This document shows positions 1 through 9,939 of a stretch of DNA of 64,000 nt, piece after piece. The notes beneath the pieces are model-generated. The model did no database searches. It was not told the DNA's origin and worked only from the letters and a program-made list of their open reading frames with translations. The position numbers and the translations under genes were made by a program. The stretch is from Lobulomyces angularis. Taxonomy: Eukaryota; Chytridiomycota; Chytridiomycetes; Lobulomycetales; Lobulomycetaceae. Where the stretch lies: the NCBI GenBank assembly GCA_027604685.1, contig JADHYX010000078.1, positions 1 to 64,000 of the forward strand. Reading direction: 5' to 3'. How positions within the stretch are numbered: position 1 is the stretch's first letter; the number at the start of each line of letters is the position of its first letter.

Positions 1-14
1 CCATTTAAATAATT

Positions 15-245
15 ATGATCTTCAATCAACAAACTCTAGCTACAACTACAATGGCCAAAAAGTTCTCTAAAGACTTGAATAAAGAAGTAAGCACTAAAAT
101 GCATCACAATCACGCAGTTCCTTCAACTTACAATGAAAAACAAACTTCATTTGAAAAAAAAGATATGATTACTCAAACTCAACAAAATGATAATCCAATA
201 AAAGTATTTAACGTTCCAATAAAATTTGCACAAAGCTTACTGTAG
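15..245 (+). CDS. Unrecognised open frame at window edge
   Basis: A 76-codon frame, Lys/Thr/Gln-rich and hydrophilic, ending in TAG. I do not recognise it. It may be the last exon of a gene lying upstream of the window, because no conserved start context is visible and the sequence is less AT-rich than what follows. It could also be a chance frame. Confidence 0.2.
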   Translation: MIFNQQTLATTTMAKKFSKDLNKEVSTKMHHNHAVPSTYNEKQTSFEKKDMITQTQQNDNPIKVFNVPIKFAQSLL

Positions 246-757
246 CTTTTTTCTTCATTCAAATATTCATTCTTTTGGGACAACTTTTTTTATATTTTTT
301 TTATTTTATAATACTTTTTTTTTTAATTTATAAATACTTTTATTTCTATTTTATAGATATTTTATTTTTTTAATTATTTTGTAAATAGACAGCTATTATA
401 AAACTTAAATTTTTTAACTAATATTTAATTTACCAAACTTTTTTTTTTTTTTTTCATCAATTAATAATAAAAGATAAAATAAAATTTTTATTATTTTTTA
501 TTGAAACTAAGTTAGATATCGACAAAAAATGGAAATTCTTATTTTAATAAAAATTCAAAAAAAAAAAATTTTTCAGTCTAGTTTATTTTAAAAAATTATA
601 ACAATTGAGTTTGATTTTAATAACTCTAATTTTTTTATGAATTATTAATAACACTTTTTTAAAATAAGGAAGAAAAAAATGCTCCATCAAAAATTTGGAG
701 TGGAGCGTAATTTTTTTTTTTTCTGTGAATCATTACCTGAAAAAAAGTTGAAGTGAA
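246..757. other. AT-rich intergenic stretch without a gene
   Basis: Long A and T runs and no credible coding frame on either strand. A short inverted repeat (GCTCCA/TGGAGC) lies near 684-706 just ahead of the decayed esterase gene. I assign it no function. Confidence 0.6.
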
Positions 758-1817
758 GATGAAGAAGTTAACAAGAAAAAATTATGAAGTTTTAGGCAGC
801 TTTAAGCCTGAAGCGGAACAGTACATTAGAGCTCTTCTTCAAAACACAGTGGAACCTCAAAATGAAAAAGTGTCAAAGATTTTAATAGAATTAATGAAAA
901 AAGAAAGGTAGTACATCAAAGCTAGTTGTAACGGTGATAAATTTTTGTACTGCTAAAAATGCAAGAATAGTGAAAGCAGCAGAAGAGTATTACAGAAAAT
1001 CTTACATGGTGAATCATATTGTGAATAAAATTTTTTTTTTTAAAAATTTATTTTTAAAAAAGGTGCTACTTCTTGAAACATAATGAGATTCAGCCTTTTT
1101 TGACATGCTAGAACATTCGTTAAAACTACAGAGGCAAAAACCTAGGTATAGGCAAGTCAATAGCAGTTTTTTGGGCTCACAATTCACATGTTGGAAATTC
1201 TGTAGCCAATGCAGATATTACCGCTAAAATTCAATACAACTTGGGTTTTAGTGAAAGAAAGATTGGAAGTGAGAACTCCTTCTTAATTGGTTTCTCGACT
1301 GATACTGGAACAAATGTGAACAAACAAAGAAGATAAAGTTAACATTTTTTATAAGTAAGGGTGGCTAGAAAATGAGATGGACCGAATTATGAAATACAGC
1401 TCTCAACTTTCACTGAAAAATAGCAACAGTTATCTTTTTCATCAACTTGTTGATGTATTAAGTGAAAAAAATGAAGAAAACTAAAGATTTTGCTTTTCTT
1501 TTTAAAAAAATTGAAAGAAAATTAAATGAAAATAAAAAAAACTTGCAGAAAAGTTACTGAAGAGTTATTAATTCATCTGGCAGCATAGTAAAAATTTAAG
1601 GTTGGAAAGGTTAATTGGTGTTCTGTATGTACAAAGAACCGAGAGTGAATCTCATTATTCTCTAACAAAAATAGCAGAGGAGTACGATATGATTATACAC
1701 TTGGACGAAACTTCCGCCTTACAGGTTTGTGAACTAATAAATATAAGACCTGGGACTGTCAATTACTTCAGGTTTGAAAAAATAGATCCTGAAATGTTTG
1801 AATTGAAGGTTAACTGA
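758..1817 (+). pseudogene. Decayed erythromycin-esterase-family gene (C-terminal half)
   Basis: Conceptual translation across several frames recovers, in the right order, blocks typical of the erythromycin esterase / succinoglycan biosynthesis family (Pfam Erythro_esteras). A helical block from the ATG at 758 is followed by NARIVKAAEEYYRKSY (about 955-1010), DSAFFDMLEHSLK (about 1090-1130), AVFWAHNSHVGNS (about 1165-1205), FLIGFSTDTGT (about 1282-1314), and RLIGVLYVQRTESESHY with MIIHLDETSAL (1608-1725). In intact members the HNSH block carries conserved catalytic-region histidines. The blocks lie in different frames. There are stops between them, including a TGA where the family has the Trp of a SWN/RD motif near 1075, so the gene is dead. 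The N-terminal half is not detectable upstream. The family is mainly bacterial, so an old lateral transfer is likely but unproven. Confidence 0.75.
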
Positions 1818-1917
1818 TGTACATGATAATGTCTCTATTCAATTAATTGAATAAAAGTTATTATAAAAACTAAATTATAATATGTGAAAATTGTGATCTT
1901 TTGTGCATAAATTCAAA

Positions 1918-3319
1918 TCATGCGGGATTGTTGTAGTGAATGCTGCATCTCCCAAAACCATCATTCAGAAAAATATCTTCTTCCTCACACTCTAGAGCTT
2001 CATTTAATTTCCAATCAAATTGCTGTAAACAGAATTTTTCAATTTTGTTGCAAGAACCTGATAATTTTGTTAAAAACTGATATTTTTCATAAATTAGTTG
2101 AACAAAGGTAGAAAGCGAATTTAAAAGGAAATTAGTATTTCCATCCTCAAGTAATTGCTCAAACATGTCATGCGGACAACTGGAAAGCTGTACCTGTAAA
2201 ATGCCTTAACAATAAACTTTAATAAGAAAAAAAATTTTAAAAACAATATACCCAAAACATCACAAAAAAATTCTTCATGAAACGATACACATTCGACACA
2301 ATTTAAAAACAAAATTATTAATTTTTTCCATTGTTCAAATCCATCAATGCACTTTCCCAACACAAAAATAATAAAACTAAACTGAAATTCACCTTTAAAT
2401 TATAAAATGAAAATGGCATTAGAGGTCCACTTTAAAATGAAATATTCACCTAAGATGCGATTTTTGTCAAAATCCATCAAAATATTCTCAAACAGTAAAC
2501 TTTTATCCAAGTAAAAATTTGTTAAATTTTCTCCCACTAAATTACTACTAATCTTTTCATTCACAGAATTTGATATATTTGCAATTTCATCGGTGTCGCT
2601 ATGCTTTTGCATTCGAAAACTTTGTAAATTGTGTTTTTTCAACTTTCTGAAATTTTTGAAATCAAAGTGAATAAAGTTTAAAAAATTATTTTCTACATTT
2701 GCATTTCCTTTACTCAGATGACTAGTTACTTCAAAGCTATTCAATACAATTTTATTGTCTGAGTCCTTGGATTTTGGTAAAATGTTCTTTAACAACTCTG
2801 CAGTTAGCTTTGAAGTAAGAGCACAAAATTCCTCATAACTACGAGATTCTTCTAAAGGATAAGGGCCCAAAAATTTATCGAACTCTTGAATATCTTAGGT
2901 GGAGTGGTGAGATTATTAATTATGAGTAATACTTACTATACTTGTATCGTGCGATTTCTTCAGGCTGCGCTTTAAAAAATTCTTCGGTTTCAGTATTCCA
3001 ATTTATGACCAACACCTACTGATGTTAAAAAAAAATTGAGTTTAAAGCTTTTTACCTCATTTTGATTAAAAAAATGCCAAAATAAATATGTAGATTCAGA
3101 TCCTATCAATTGAAAAGATATAAAGTGAAATCCCAAAGGTATAAATTTTAATCCTTTAAATTTTTCTCCAACTTGCCATGTCTTAAAGTCTATGGTAAAT
3201 TCAGTAATTTGAGGTGGGTTTGCAAATAGTAAAATTCCTCCATAAAAAAATAGTTTTTTAAGTAACTCATTGTCGACAGACTTTAGAGATGGTTGTGATG
3301 CAACTGAAATTTCGTTCAT
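1918..3319 (-). CDS. AAR2: AAR2 splicing factor homologue
   Basis: AAR2 is the U5 snRNP assembly factor that binds Prp8. The first exon, from the ATG at 3319, reads LFFYGGILLFANPP, then TEFTIDFKTWQVGEKFKG, IPLGFHFI and YLFWHF, which matches the AAR2 N-terminal domain. The next exons give LVINWNTETEEF and FDKFLGPYP (the family's LGPYP signature, near 2870). The C-terminal helical domain includes GKCIDGFEQWKKLI (about 2340) and ends with a short acidic tail at 1918. At least four short introns separate these pieces. The length, about 360-380 residues, suits the family. I chose 3319 because the next upstream frame would cross a likely untranslated leader. The gene lies tail to tail with nothing and follows the mpaB-type gene on the same strand. 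Confidence 0.85.
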
Positions 3320-3580
3320 TTTTTTTAGTGAGAAAAATTCCAAAAAAAAGAGCTGAAAATTATGAATTTCAGGTAGAGGCATAAATTTACCTATATATCC
3401 TACTATATTGATACTAATGATGGAGGTTAATAGTTTATTATTTACTATTTTATTCAAAATTCTTCATTCTTATAAATTGAATAACTGCTTGTTATTTAAA
3501 ATGTCTTATAACTTCAATATAGTAAAAGCAATATATATATTATGTACAAAAAAATTTTCGTTATATAACAGTAATGGGGA

Positions 3581-5074
3581 CTATCGTTTAGAGTTGACTT
3601 TATTGTTAAATTGCGGAGGGAATTTGAGTTCAAAATTAGGTAATGGTACAAACTCATTAAGACATTTTTTTATAGTTACCCTTGTTTTCATTAACCTGTC
3701 TGTTCGATAAATTTTTAAAATTCGAAAATCATAAGAATAAACTAGCAGTTTAGAAAATAAAATAAAAAGTTGAACAAGTAGTAAACTCCATAACGGAACT
3801 TCAACCAATCCTAAATCTAATATCAAATTAATACATCATTCTACTTTTTCATGTTATTACCATTAGACAAGTTGTCTCCTAGCAAATGCCTACTGATGGC
3901 AGTATTCAACAAAAAAAGTTTATGTGTATAAAATACAGGTTTTTTTTTGAAAGGCAAAGACACTGACTGTAGAAGCTCATTCGCTAAATATCTTGAGCTC
4001 TCATCCGGATAAACTAAATGCAGTATTATACTCTCATAGTAACCTTTTGCGATGTTGAGGTTGATCGCAGGGTTAAAATCATCTTGAATACCCATTAGAA
4101 ATGACACGTATCTAAAACTATGAGGATAAAATATTAAAAAATTTTTACCTCCATACTGCAAGAATATCCAACAATTCTCGCTCCTGTAAAACGATACCCA
4201 ATCTTCTAGGAAATGTATCAAAATAAATGCCAAAAAAGGAAAGGGCTGTTGCTATCATGTCTTCCTGGTTTATTGGCACTCCATATTTTTGAATATCGTA
4301 ATTTGATTTTTTCCTTTTAGAGACAGGGAAATCACTGTCAAAAGCTGAATCTTTTCTGGAAATTTTTCGTTTTATCGTTTGACGGACTTTTTCATGCAAG
4401 ATTCTTACAGAGATTGTGGAGCGCCAACCTTTTCTTCCAGGAACTAAAGATCCTGGTTTGACGAGTTTAAAATAGTTTTCGTTTGAAAATGTTTAAGGCC
4501 ATTTTTACCTGGCTTCATAATGTCAATAAGCCAATGTGTCGTTTCAATAAGTCTTTGAAAAGTCAAACTACCACTTAAATATCCAGTACTTATTAATACT
4601 ATTAATATAAAGAAGTAAATAGATTAGTCTTAAACCAATAATACCAGCGTTTATTTTCGGAGAAGATACTCCACCAACTAGCGAAGAATGTAATAAACTT
4701 AAGCATAGAGTAGGAAACGAGTATTTGATTAAAGAAAATTGACCGCGCTCAATTTGAGAAAAATCAACCCATTCAGGGATTGTTGAAACTCCACTTAAAA
4801 AATCAACTACATCTAAGTTGGGGTTTGATTCATTTTCGATGTGTGCTCTCATTAAGTTTAAGGTGTTTCTAAACTTTAGTGGGCAATTTGAATTCGAAAT
4901 ATCAGAATTTTTTATAGTTTCAATGAAAGTAACTGCTTTTTCACATATTTCGTCACCAATAAGTCTTAATTTTTCTAGTTCCATTTCAGTTTTATGATAT
5001 TTTGAAAATTGTATTACTGGTTCATAATAAGGAGATTGAAACTGCTCATTACAAGGAAAAGATTGTTGAAACAT
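3581..5074 (-). CDS. mpaB/rubber-oxygenase-type (DUF2236) protein
   Basis: The first exon (from 5074) contains IPEWVDFSQIERGQ and SLLHSSLVGGVSSPKI. The second, near 4500-4566, gives FQRLIETTHWLIDIM. The third gives GRKGWRSTISVRILHEKVR and then VPINQEDMIATALSF. The fourth carries VWRYVSFLMGI. These are the successive signatures of the ER-bound oxygenase mpaB / latex-clearing protein catalytic domain. The His in ILHEKVR aligns with a conserved haem-region histidine of that family (established for bacterial Lcp; the alignment here is mine). The last exon supplies a hydrophobic stretch (LWSLLLVQLFILFSKLL) that could anchor the protein. The frame that seems to stop at 3841 is better read as an intron (GTAATA to TTTAG) leading to the exon ending at 3581. 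The substrate is unknown. Fungal relatives oxidise terpenoid or lipid side chains. Confidence 0.75.
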
Positions 5075-5329
5075 CTAGAGTTTTTTTTTTTTTCAAAGTG
5101 TGAAGTTGGGTATATTCTTTGTATTCCCATCAGTGGATCAAAAAAAAAAAACCTTTGAAAATTTTAAGGTTGTGAAGAAAATGGGTATGAATTTTTTTGA
5201 TGAACTTTAATAAAAAAAAATTACTTTAAAAATCTTTCAAAATAGCTTTTCTAATTGTATACAAAATATTTTAATCCAAAAAGTTCCTTTAATACCAAGG
5301 GAACTATCAAACACAATTTATTCATTCTT

Positions 5330-7390
5330 TCATCTAATTGCCATTTTACTGAAAGAGCTGCTTAAATCTGGTTCATTTTGACCTGCTCCTGAATTTAATT
5401 GTTTTTTCTTTTTGGATTCAAAACTTTTCCAAAATTTGAGATTTTCATCTTAAAAGAAATCATCAAGTATTTGTAAATTTATAATTTACGCACCTGCAGC
5501 TCCAGTGACAATAGTTTGCCCATCCGGACTCAAAGCAGAATGAAGTACTCTGTCATCATGACCATTCATTTCCGAAATCTTTAAAATATTAAAATGGCTG
5601 TAAAGCATTCTTTACCAAAGTTAACGAAGGATATCCCCATATCATTAAGCGATTGTTTGGGTGCCCATGTGAGGAAAAGAGTTCCTTGTATTGACGAGAC
5701 CAAATTAAAGTCGTTACCTGCGATCCAGCATTTATAGTGTTTAATTTGGAACCATTAGTTGTATTCCAAAAATTAATTTTTTGATCTTCTCTTCCTTTAA
5801 TTGCGTAAAATGTTAGTATCGACAACTAAACTTCGTATTACCTCCACCAGTAGCTAAGAGACTCAACTGCCAGGGACACCACGCCAGAGCCTTAAAACGT
5901 TTAGCGAAAAAAAAAAAGGTTAAACCTTAACGGCAGATGTATGATCTGTTTTTGTATGCTTTGGTAAACTGCTTCTTGCATCCCAAATGTTGACCATGTT
6001 GTCGTTTCCTCCGCTTGCAAGCAGTTGCCCATCTAATCTCCTAATAAATTTAGTCAGCGCAACAATAATGCTTTATTACCATTCTAGTCCACAAATTTCT
6101 CCTGTGTGGGAAGCCAATTCCCCAATTTTGTGCTTTGCAATCCGCACATCATGATTCCAAATACTTCCATCTCTCGCTCCAGAAGTTACCGTAGCCCCTT
6201 TCCAAGATAAAGCGCTAACTCTGATATATTTAGTATTGGTTAATACACTTTTTGTTATACCTAGCAACATGTCCCTTTAAAAGTCTAATTCGTTTTAAGG
6301 TTCGAGAACACCAAATCTGAACAACGTTGAAATTCGTGCCAACTGAAAGAAACTCCCCACAACTACTAAATTTAACTGAACAAATGTAGTCGCCCTCTTC
6401 AGCTTCGAAAAGTTCGTCTGCAGTGCCAGTGACGGCGTTCCAAATGTAGCAACTTCGGCCAAGACCAATAGCCAATAAATTTGATGGTGACCAATCTAAT
6501 AAGTTTAAATAATAATCATCCAGTAACCCAGGGGCATCTAATACTCTGAATGGCTGGGTTGATATTTTTCTTTTTAATAAATTGGAATTTGGTGGACGTA
6601 ATGGTCTATTCCAGTTAGCTTTTAGGACATCTCTATGGTCAGAAGGTGGTGGTTCAATGTTAAATGCTAATATTCTTTTATCTAAAGCAACCTAAAACAA
6701 GTCAAAGATATTATCATTAAAGTTCTTACACCGCAGGCTTTAGCAACTTCCTCTTGGTATGCAATTGCATTTACATCGAGATACGACGGTTGCTTTTGCT
6801 TGGCTTCGATATAACTTGCAGATTTTTCAACTGCAAAGGTAGCACTGGTATCAGATGTGGTTCTTGGTATAAATCTATCATGTGTTATCTTTTTTTCAAA
6901 AATTTTTTGTAAAATTGAATTTAATAATCAGTTGTTTCTTAAATAAATAACAAAAAATAAAATTATTTACAGCTTTTTGAGTTTTAGGTTGCTTTTTAGC
7001 AGGAGTCTGAGAAACGTTGCCTGCACCTAACCAAAAGCTGTCATCTTCCAATTCCAACTTTTGAGAGTTCTTTTTGGGAGTGGTAAGCAACGTAGATTGC
7101 TTGTGTTCATCGGGATTGAAACTAAAAATGCAAGTTTCGTTAACCTTTTGCTTTCTAAAACTAGCCAAAGCAATACTGGCCTTTGAAAGTTTAGATAGAG
7201 TTTTCAAGGGAGACATCTGAGCGTTGTTACTGTTATTTGATAGGTAAGATTTTGGAGAACCATTAAATAAAGATTGTGACTTTTTTTTAGCAGAGGCTCT
7301 CGAAAATTCCAAGTTGGTTCGTTGTGAAAATCTTGGAGAGGAGATTGGACTACAAGGACTTCTAATATTTTTCATATTATTTAAAACCAT
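5330..7390 (-). CDS. CDC20: Cdc20/Slp1 anaphase-promoting complex activator
   Basis: A WD40 activator that recruits substrates to the APC/C at mitosis. The N-terminal region is basic, Ser-rich and unstructured. A C-box (DRFIP) lies near 6870, where the APC/C core binds. The propeller then starts at FRVLDAPGLLDDYYLNLLDW and runs through GLGRSCYIWNA, SGARDGS, HDVRIAKH, ASGGNDNMVNIWDARSS, ATGGG, NAGSQVTTLIWS and AADENLKFW. The protein ends in Ile-Arg (MAIR), the IR tail that docks on the APC3 TPR groove. The matches are closer to fission-yeast Slp1/Cdc20 than to Cdh1, notably DAPGL.DDYYLNLLDW and WDARSS.PK.TKT. About seven introns are visible. The ATG at 7390 was chosen; one at 7420 in the same frame is also possible. 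Confidence 0.85.
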
Positions 7391-7501
7391 ACTGTATATC
7401 CAGTTCTTTTCAAGTAACAATTATTTCAGATACTAGGGTTTTTTGGGGTTTTTATAAAAAACCATAATACCAAACGCGTCCCGAAAAAAGTCTAAAAAAT
7501 T

Positions 7502-8753
7502 ATGAATGCAGAAACATTCGTAAGGAAAAATGGATTTCAGCGACCGCTAAGTTACAGATATACAATAACCTTAGTCTTTCTACTATTAAATACTACCTTT
7601 TATGTGTTCATAGCAATCCTCAATCGATACTCAAGGCATCACAGTAGAATTCAATTTGTGCAACTCATAACAACAATATGCTTTCTGACGCTGCTTTTGC
7701 TTCTATTGTCAATCGGTACTTTATTAGTAAAGAGCGACCCAGCTGATACAATTGTAAAGAAAAATAAAAATATTCCTACAAATCAGGTGTTACCCACACA
7801 CATTGGCACCAATACTGAGGAGTGTGCAGCAAGCAACAACCTAATTGAGAATAATCAAAAAAAATGCTTGCCGAATCAATTGAAGAACAGAGAGGATCAA
7901 CAAAGAGACAGCCCAATCTTTATAAAAAAGACTGAGGAAACAATGGAAACCACCCAAGTTGGTGATGAGGAAGTAGAATTAAATTTAGTAGACTTTAAAT
8001 TTTGTGTCATTTGTGATTCAAACTGTCATAACTCAAGTCTTCATTGTAAGTATTGCAATAAATGTGTTTTGCGCATAGACCATCACTGTTTTTATGTCAA
8101 CAACTGTGTTGGAAAGTTAAATTATAGGTATAGTAACAATTTTTTTATTTTTTAACTAAATAGGTTTTCTATTTAGAATATACATTGCTAGTTTAAGTTT
8201 GGCATTCCTATATTGCTTGAGCGGAATTTTACTATCTATTTTAACATATTTAATTTACCATTTTCGAAAGGGTAAGAACCAATCAAAATTTTTATACCAG
8301 TAACTTTTTCATTTGCTCTTATCTAGATGTAAAAGTAATTGAAGCAAATTCTATTTACGTTATGAACTCTGTATTATCTCTACTCAATTTAATATCATTC
8401 TCATTCACAGGAAATTTAATAGTCTTACATGTCAGATTATGTAAGAAACTTTTTTTTATAAAAAAATGATACATAAATTTTTATTTTTTTCAAGACTTTA
8501 GAAAAGAAACCACGTTAGAGTATTCAAGATATTTAAGGCTACAGTTTTTGAAAAAAGAGGAAGAAAAGGAAATTAGTAGGCTTAACTACTCAAGAGACTT
8601 GGAAAAAAATAGTTTTTGGAAAATTTTTCGCAAAAAAAAGGTTTGTAGATAGATTCGAATAATACACAAATATACTAAAAATTTAATAACATTTTTCAAG
8701 TATGGAGCAAATGCCGTTATTCCGGAGGACGTACAGTCACTCCAAATAATGTA
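7502..8753 (+). CDS. DHHC-type palmitoyltransferase
   Basis: The ATG at 7502 is followed by two membrane segments (about residues 20-42 and 50-75), a hydrophilic loop, and the zinc-binding cysteine-rich domain ([20 protein letters not shown], then [13 protein letters not shown] near 8085-8115). This is the catalytic domain of protein S-acyltransferases, where the DHHC cysteine carries the acyl group. The usual DHHCPW is DHHCFY here. The frame stop at 8155 is removed by an intron (GTATAG to TTTAG). Later exons supply two more hydrophobic segments ([15 protein letters not shown] and [15 protein letters not shown]), giving four in all as expected, and then a charged tail. The end depends on the last intron: reading through gives a stop at 8652, and splicing at 8641 to 8700 gives a stop at 8753. 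The protein it modifies is unknown. Confidence 0.8.
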
Positions 8754-8888
8754 ATTTAAAATAATATCACTAAATTGCAGAAACAATACCATTCACTGAT
8801 ATACAACTGATAATATTTTTAGCTCGCTTTATTTATTGTTGAAACAGATTGTTCCTAGTGAAATTTTATATATTAGGTAGAAAATGGT

Positions 8889-9774
8889 TTACATTATCAT
8901 TTTAATATCATTAGTTAAAATTTTAATATTTTTTATAATTTTTGAATAACTGTTGACCAAATTTTCAAACTCCAAACCAACTCCTTCATATTTTTCCAAC
9001 TCTAAATTTAATTGGTTTAATTTTTTTTTTAGCTCCTCTTGCATAGATTCCAATTCAGCTCTTTTAAAAAAAAGCAAAATTAATTATTTTTATTTTTATC
9101 ACCATTTTACCTAATTTTAGAAGGTATTGAAAAATCTTGCGTTTTGTATGTATATATCTGAATAAGAATTTGTAATTTTAAACAACTAGTGAAACATTAG
9201 AGATTTACTTTAGTAGCATAAATTAAATTTATTACCTCACTTTCAAAATCGCATTTTCACTCAAAAGTGAGTAATATTGAGTAAAGGAAGAAAAATATGC
9301 TTTATTAGGAAAGAATAAAATTTCATCTATACTTTTTAATATTTCCAGACTTTCTAAATATAGCTTTCAAAAAAGTAAAGTAAAATAAAATTAAAAAATT
9401 AAATAACAAAGTAATTTGAAAATATTCATTTTCCATTTTTTTTTTACCTCAAATTGAAACTTAAACTTGATAAAAATTTTAATTCTTAAATTAATAACTT
9501 CTTCTTCAATTGTTTTCTGGGACTGAATCCTTGAATTAAGTAATTCAGGAATACCAAAGCACTTGAAGAGGCTTTGACTTTCCTCTAAGTCTACCAACTT
9601 GCTTTTTTTGTTGTAAATGTTATACCAAAGAAGGAGTTTTTTTTTTATGTGTTTTTCATAATTTTTATCAATTTGAATTAAATCCTTGTTCTTGATACAT
9701 TTTATATAATTGTTTAATTCAGTTTCCCAATTCCTACAATTAAGTGCACTTTCTAATTTTATAGAAGATAACAT
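8889..9774 (-). CDS. Coiled-coil protein, probable augmin subunit HAUS4
   Basis: Four short exons encode a mostly helical protein of about 230 residues. The last exon reads IRAELESMQEELKKKLNQL, then LELEKYEGVGLEFENLVNSY. This resembles the C-terminal signature of HAUS4/AUG4, in which a long helix ends in a Y-E-S-V-G-P-E-F-like block followed by a VxxY segment. An upstream exon (about 9240-9370) reads LYLESLEILKSIDEIL, like the middle helix of the same family. HAUS4 is part of the augmin complex that branches microtubules off existing spindle microtubules. The identification rests on pattern and exon order, not on catalytic residues, so another coiled-coil centrosome or kinetochore protein remains possible. 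The protein is shorter than the vertebrate one (about 360 residues). Confidence 0.55.
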
Positions 9775-9939
9775 TTTTCAAACAAGGGTTTTAACCAATT
9801 TTAAATACTTAAAAAACTATACTAGTCGCAAAATGATTATAAACAATATAAAGAAAAACTTAAAATAGGATTTTGACAAGATTCGAGGATTTAACCAACC
9901 TTCCATTTAAAAAAAAATTAACGATTTCTTGAAATGTTT

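Noticed and set aside
1065..1085. TGA at a position where the family has Trp, suggesting an alternative genetic code
   Set aside because: TGA ends H2A, CDC20 and the CIMIP1-like gene, and Trp is written TGG throughout. The site lies in a gene already broken by frameshifts.
758..1817. Bacterial contamination as the source of the esterase relic
   Set aside because: It is AT-rich, decayed and contiguous with an intron-containing AAR2 gene, so it sits in the host chromosome.
3408..3710. 100-codon plus-strand frame
   Set aside because: Overlaps the C-terminal exon of the mpaB-type gene on the other strand, is AT-driven and has no recognisable motif.
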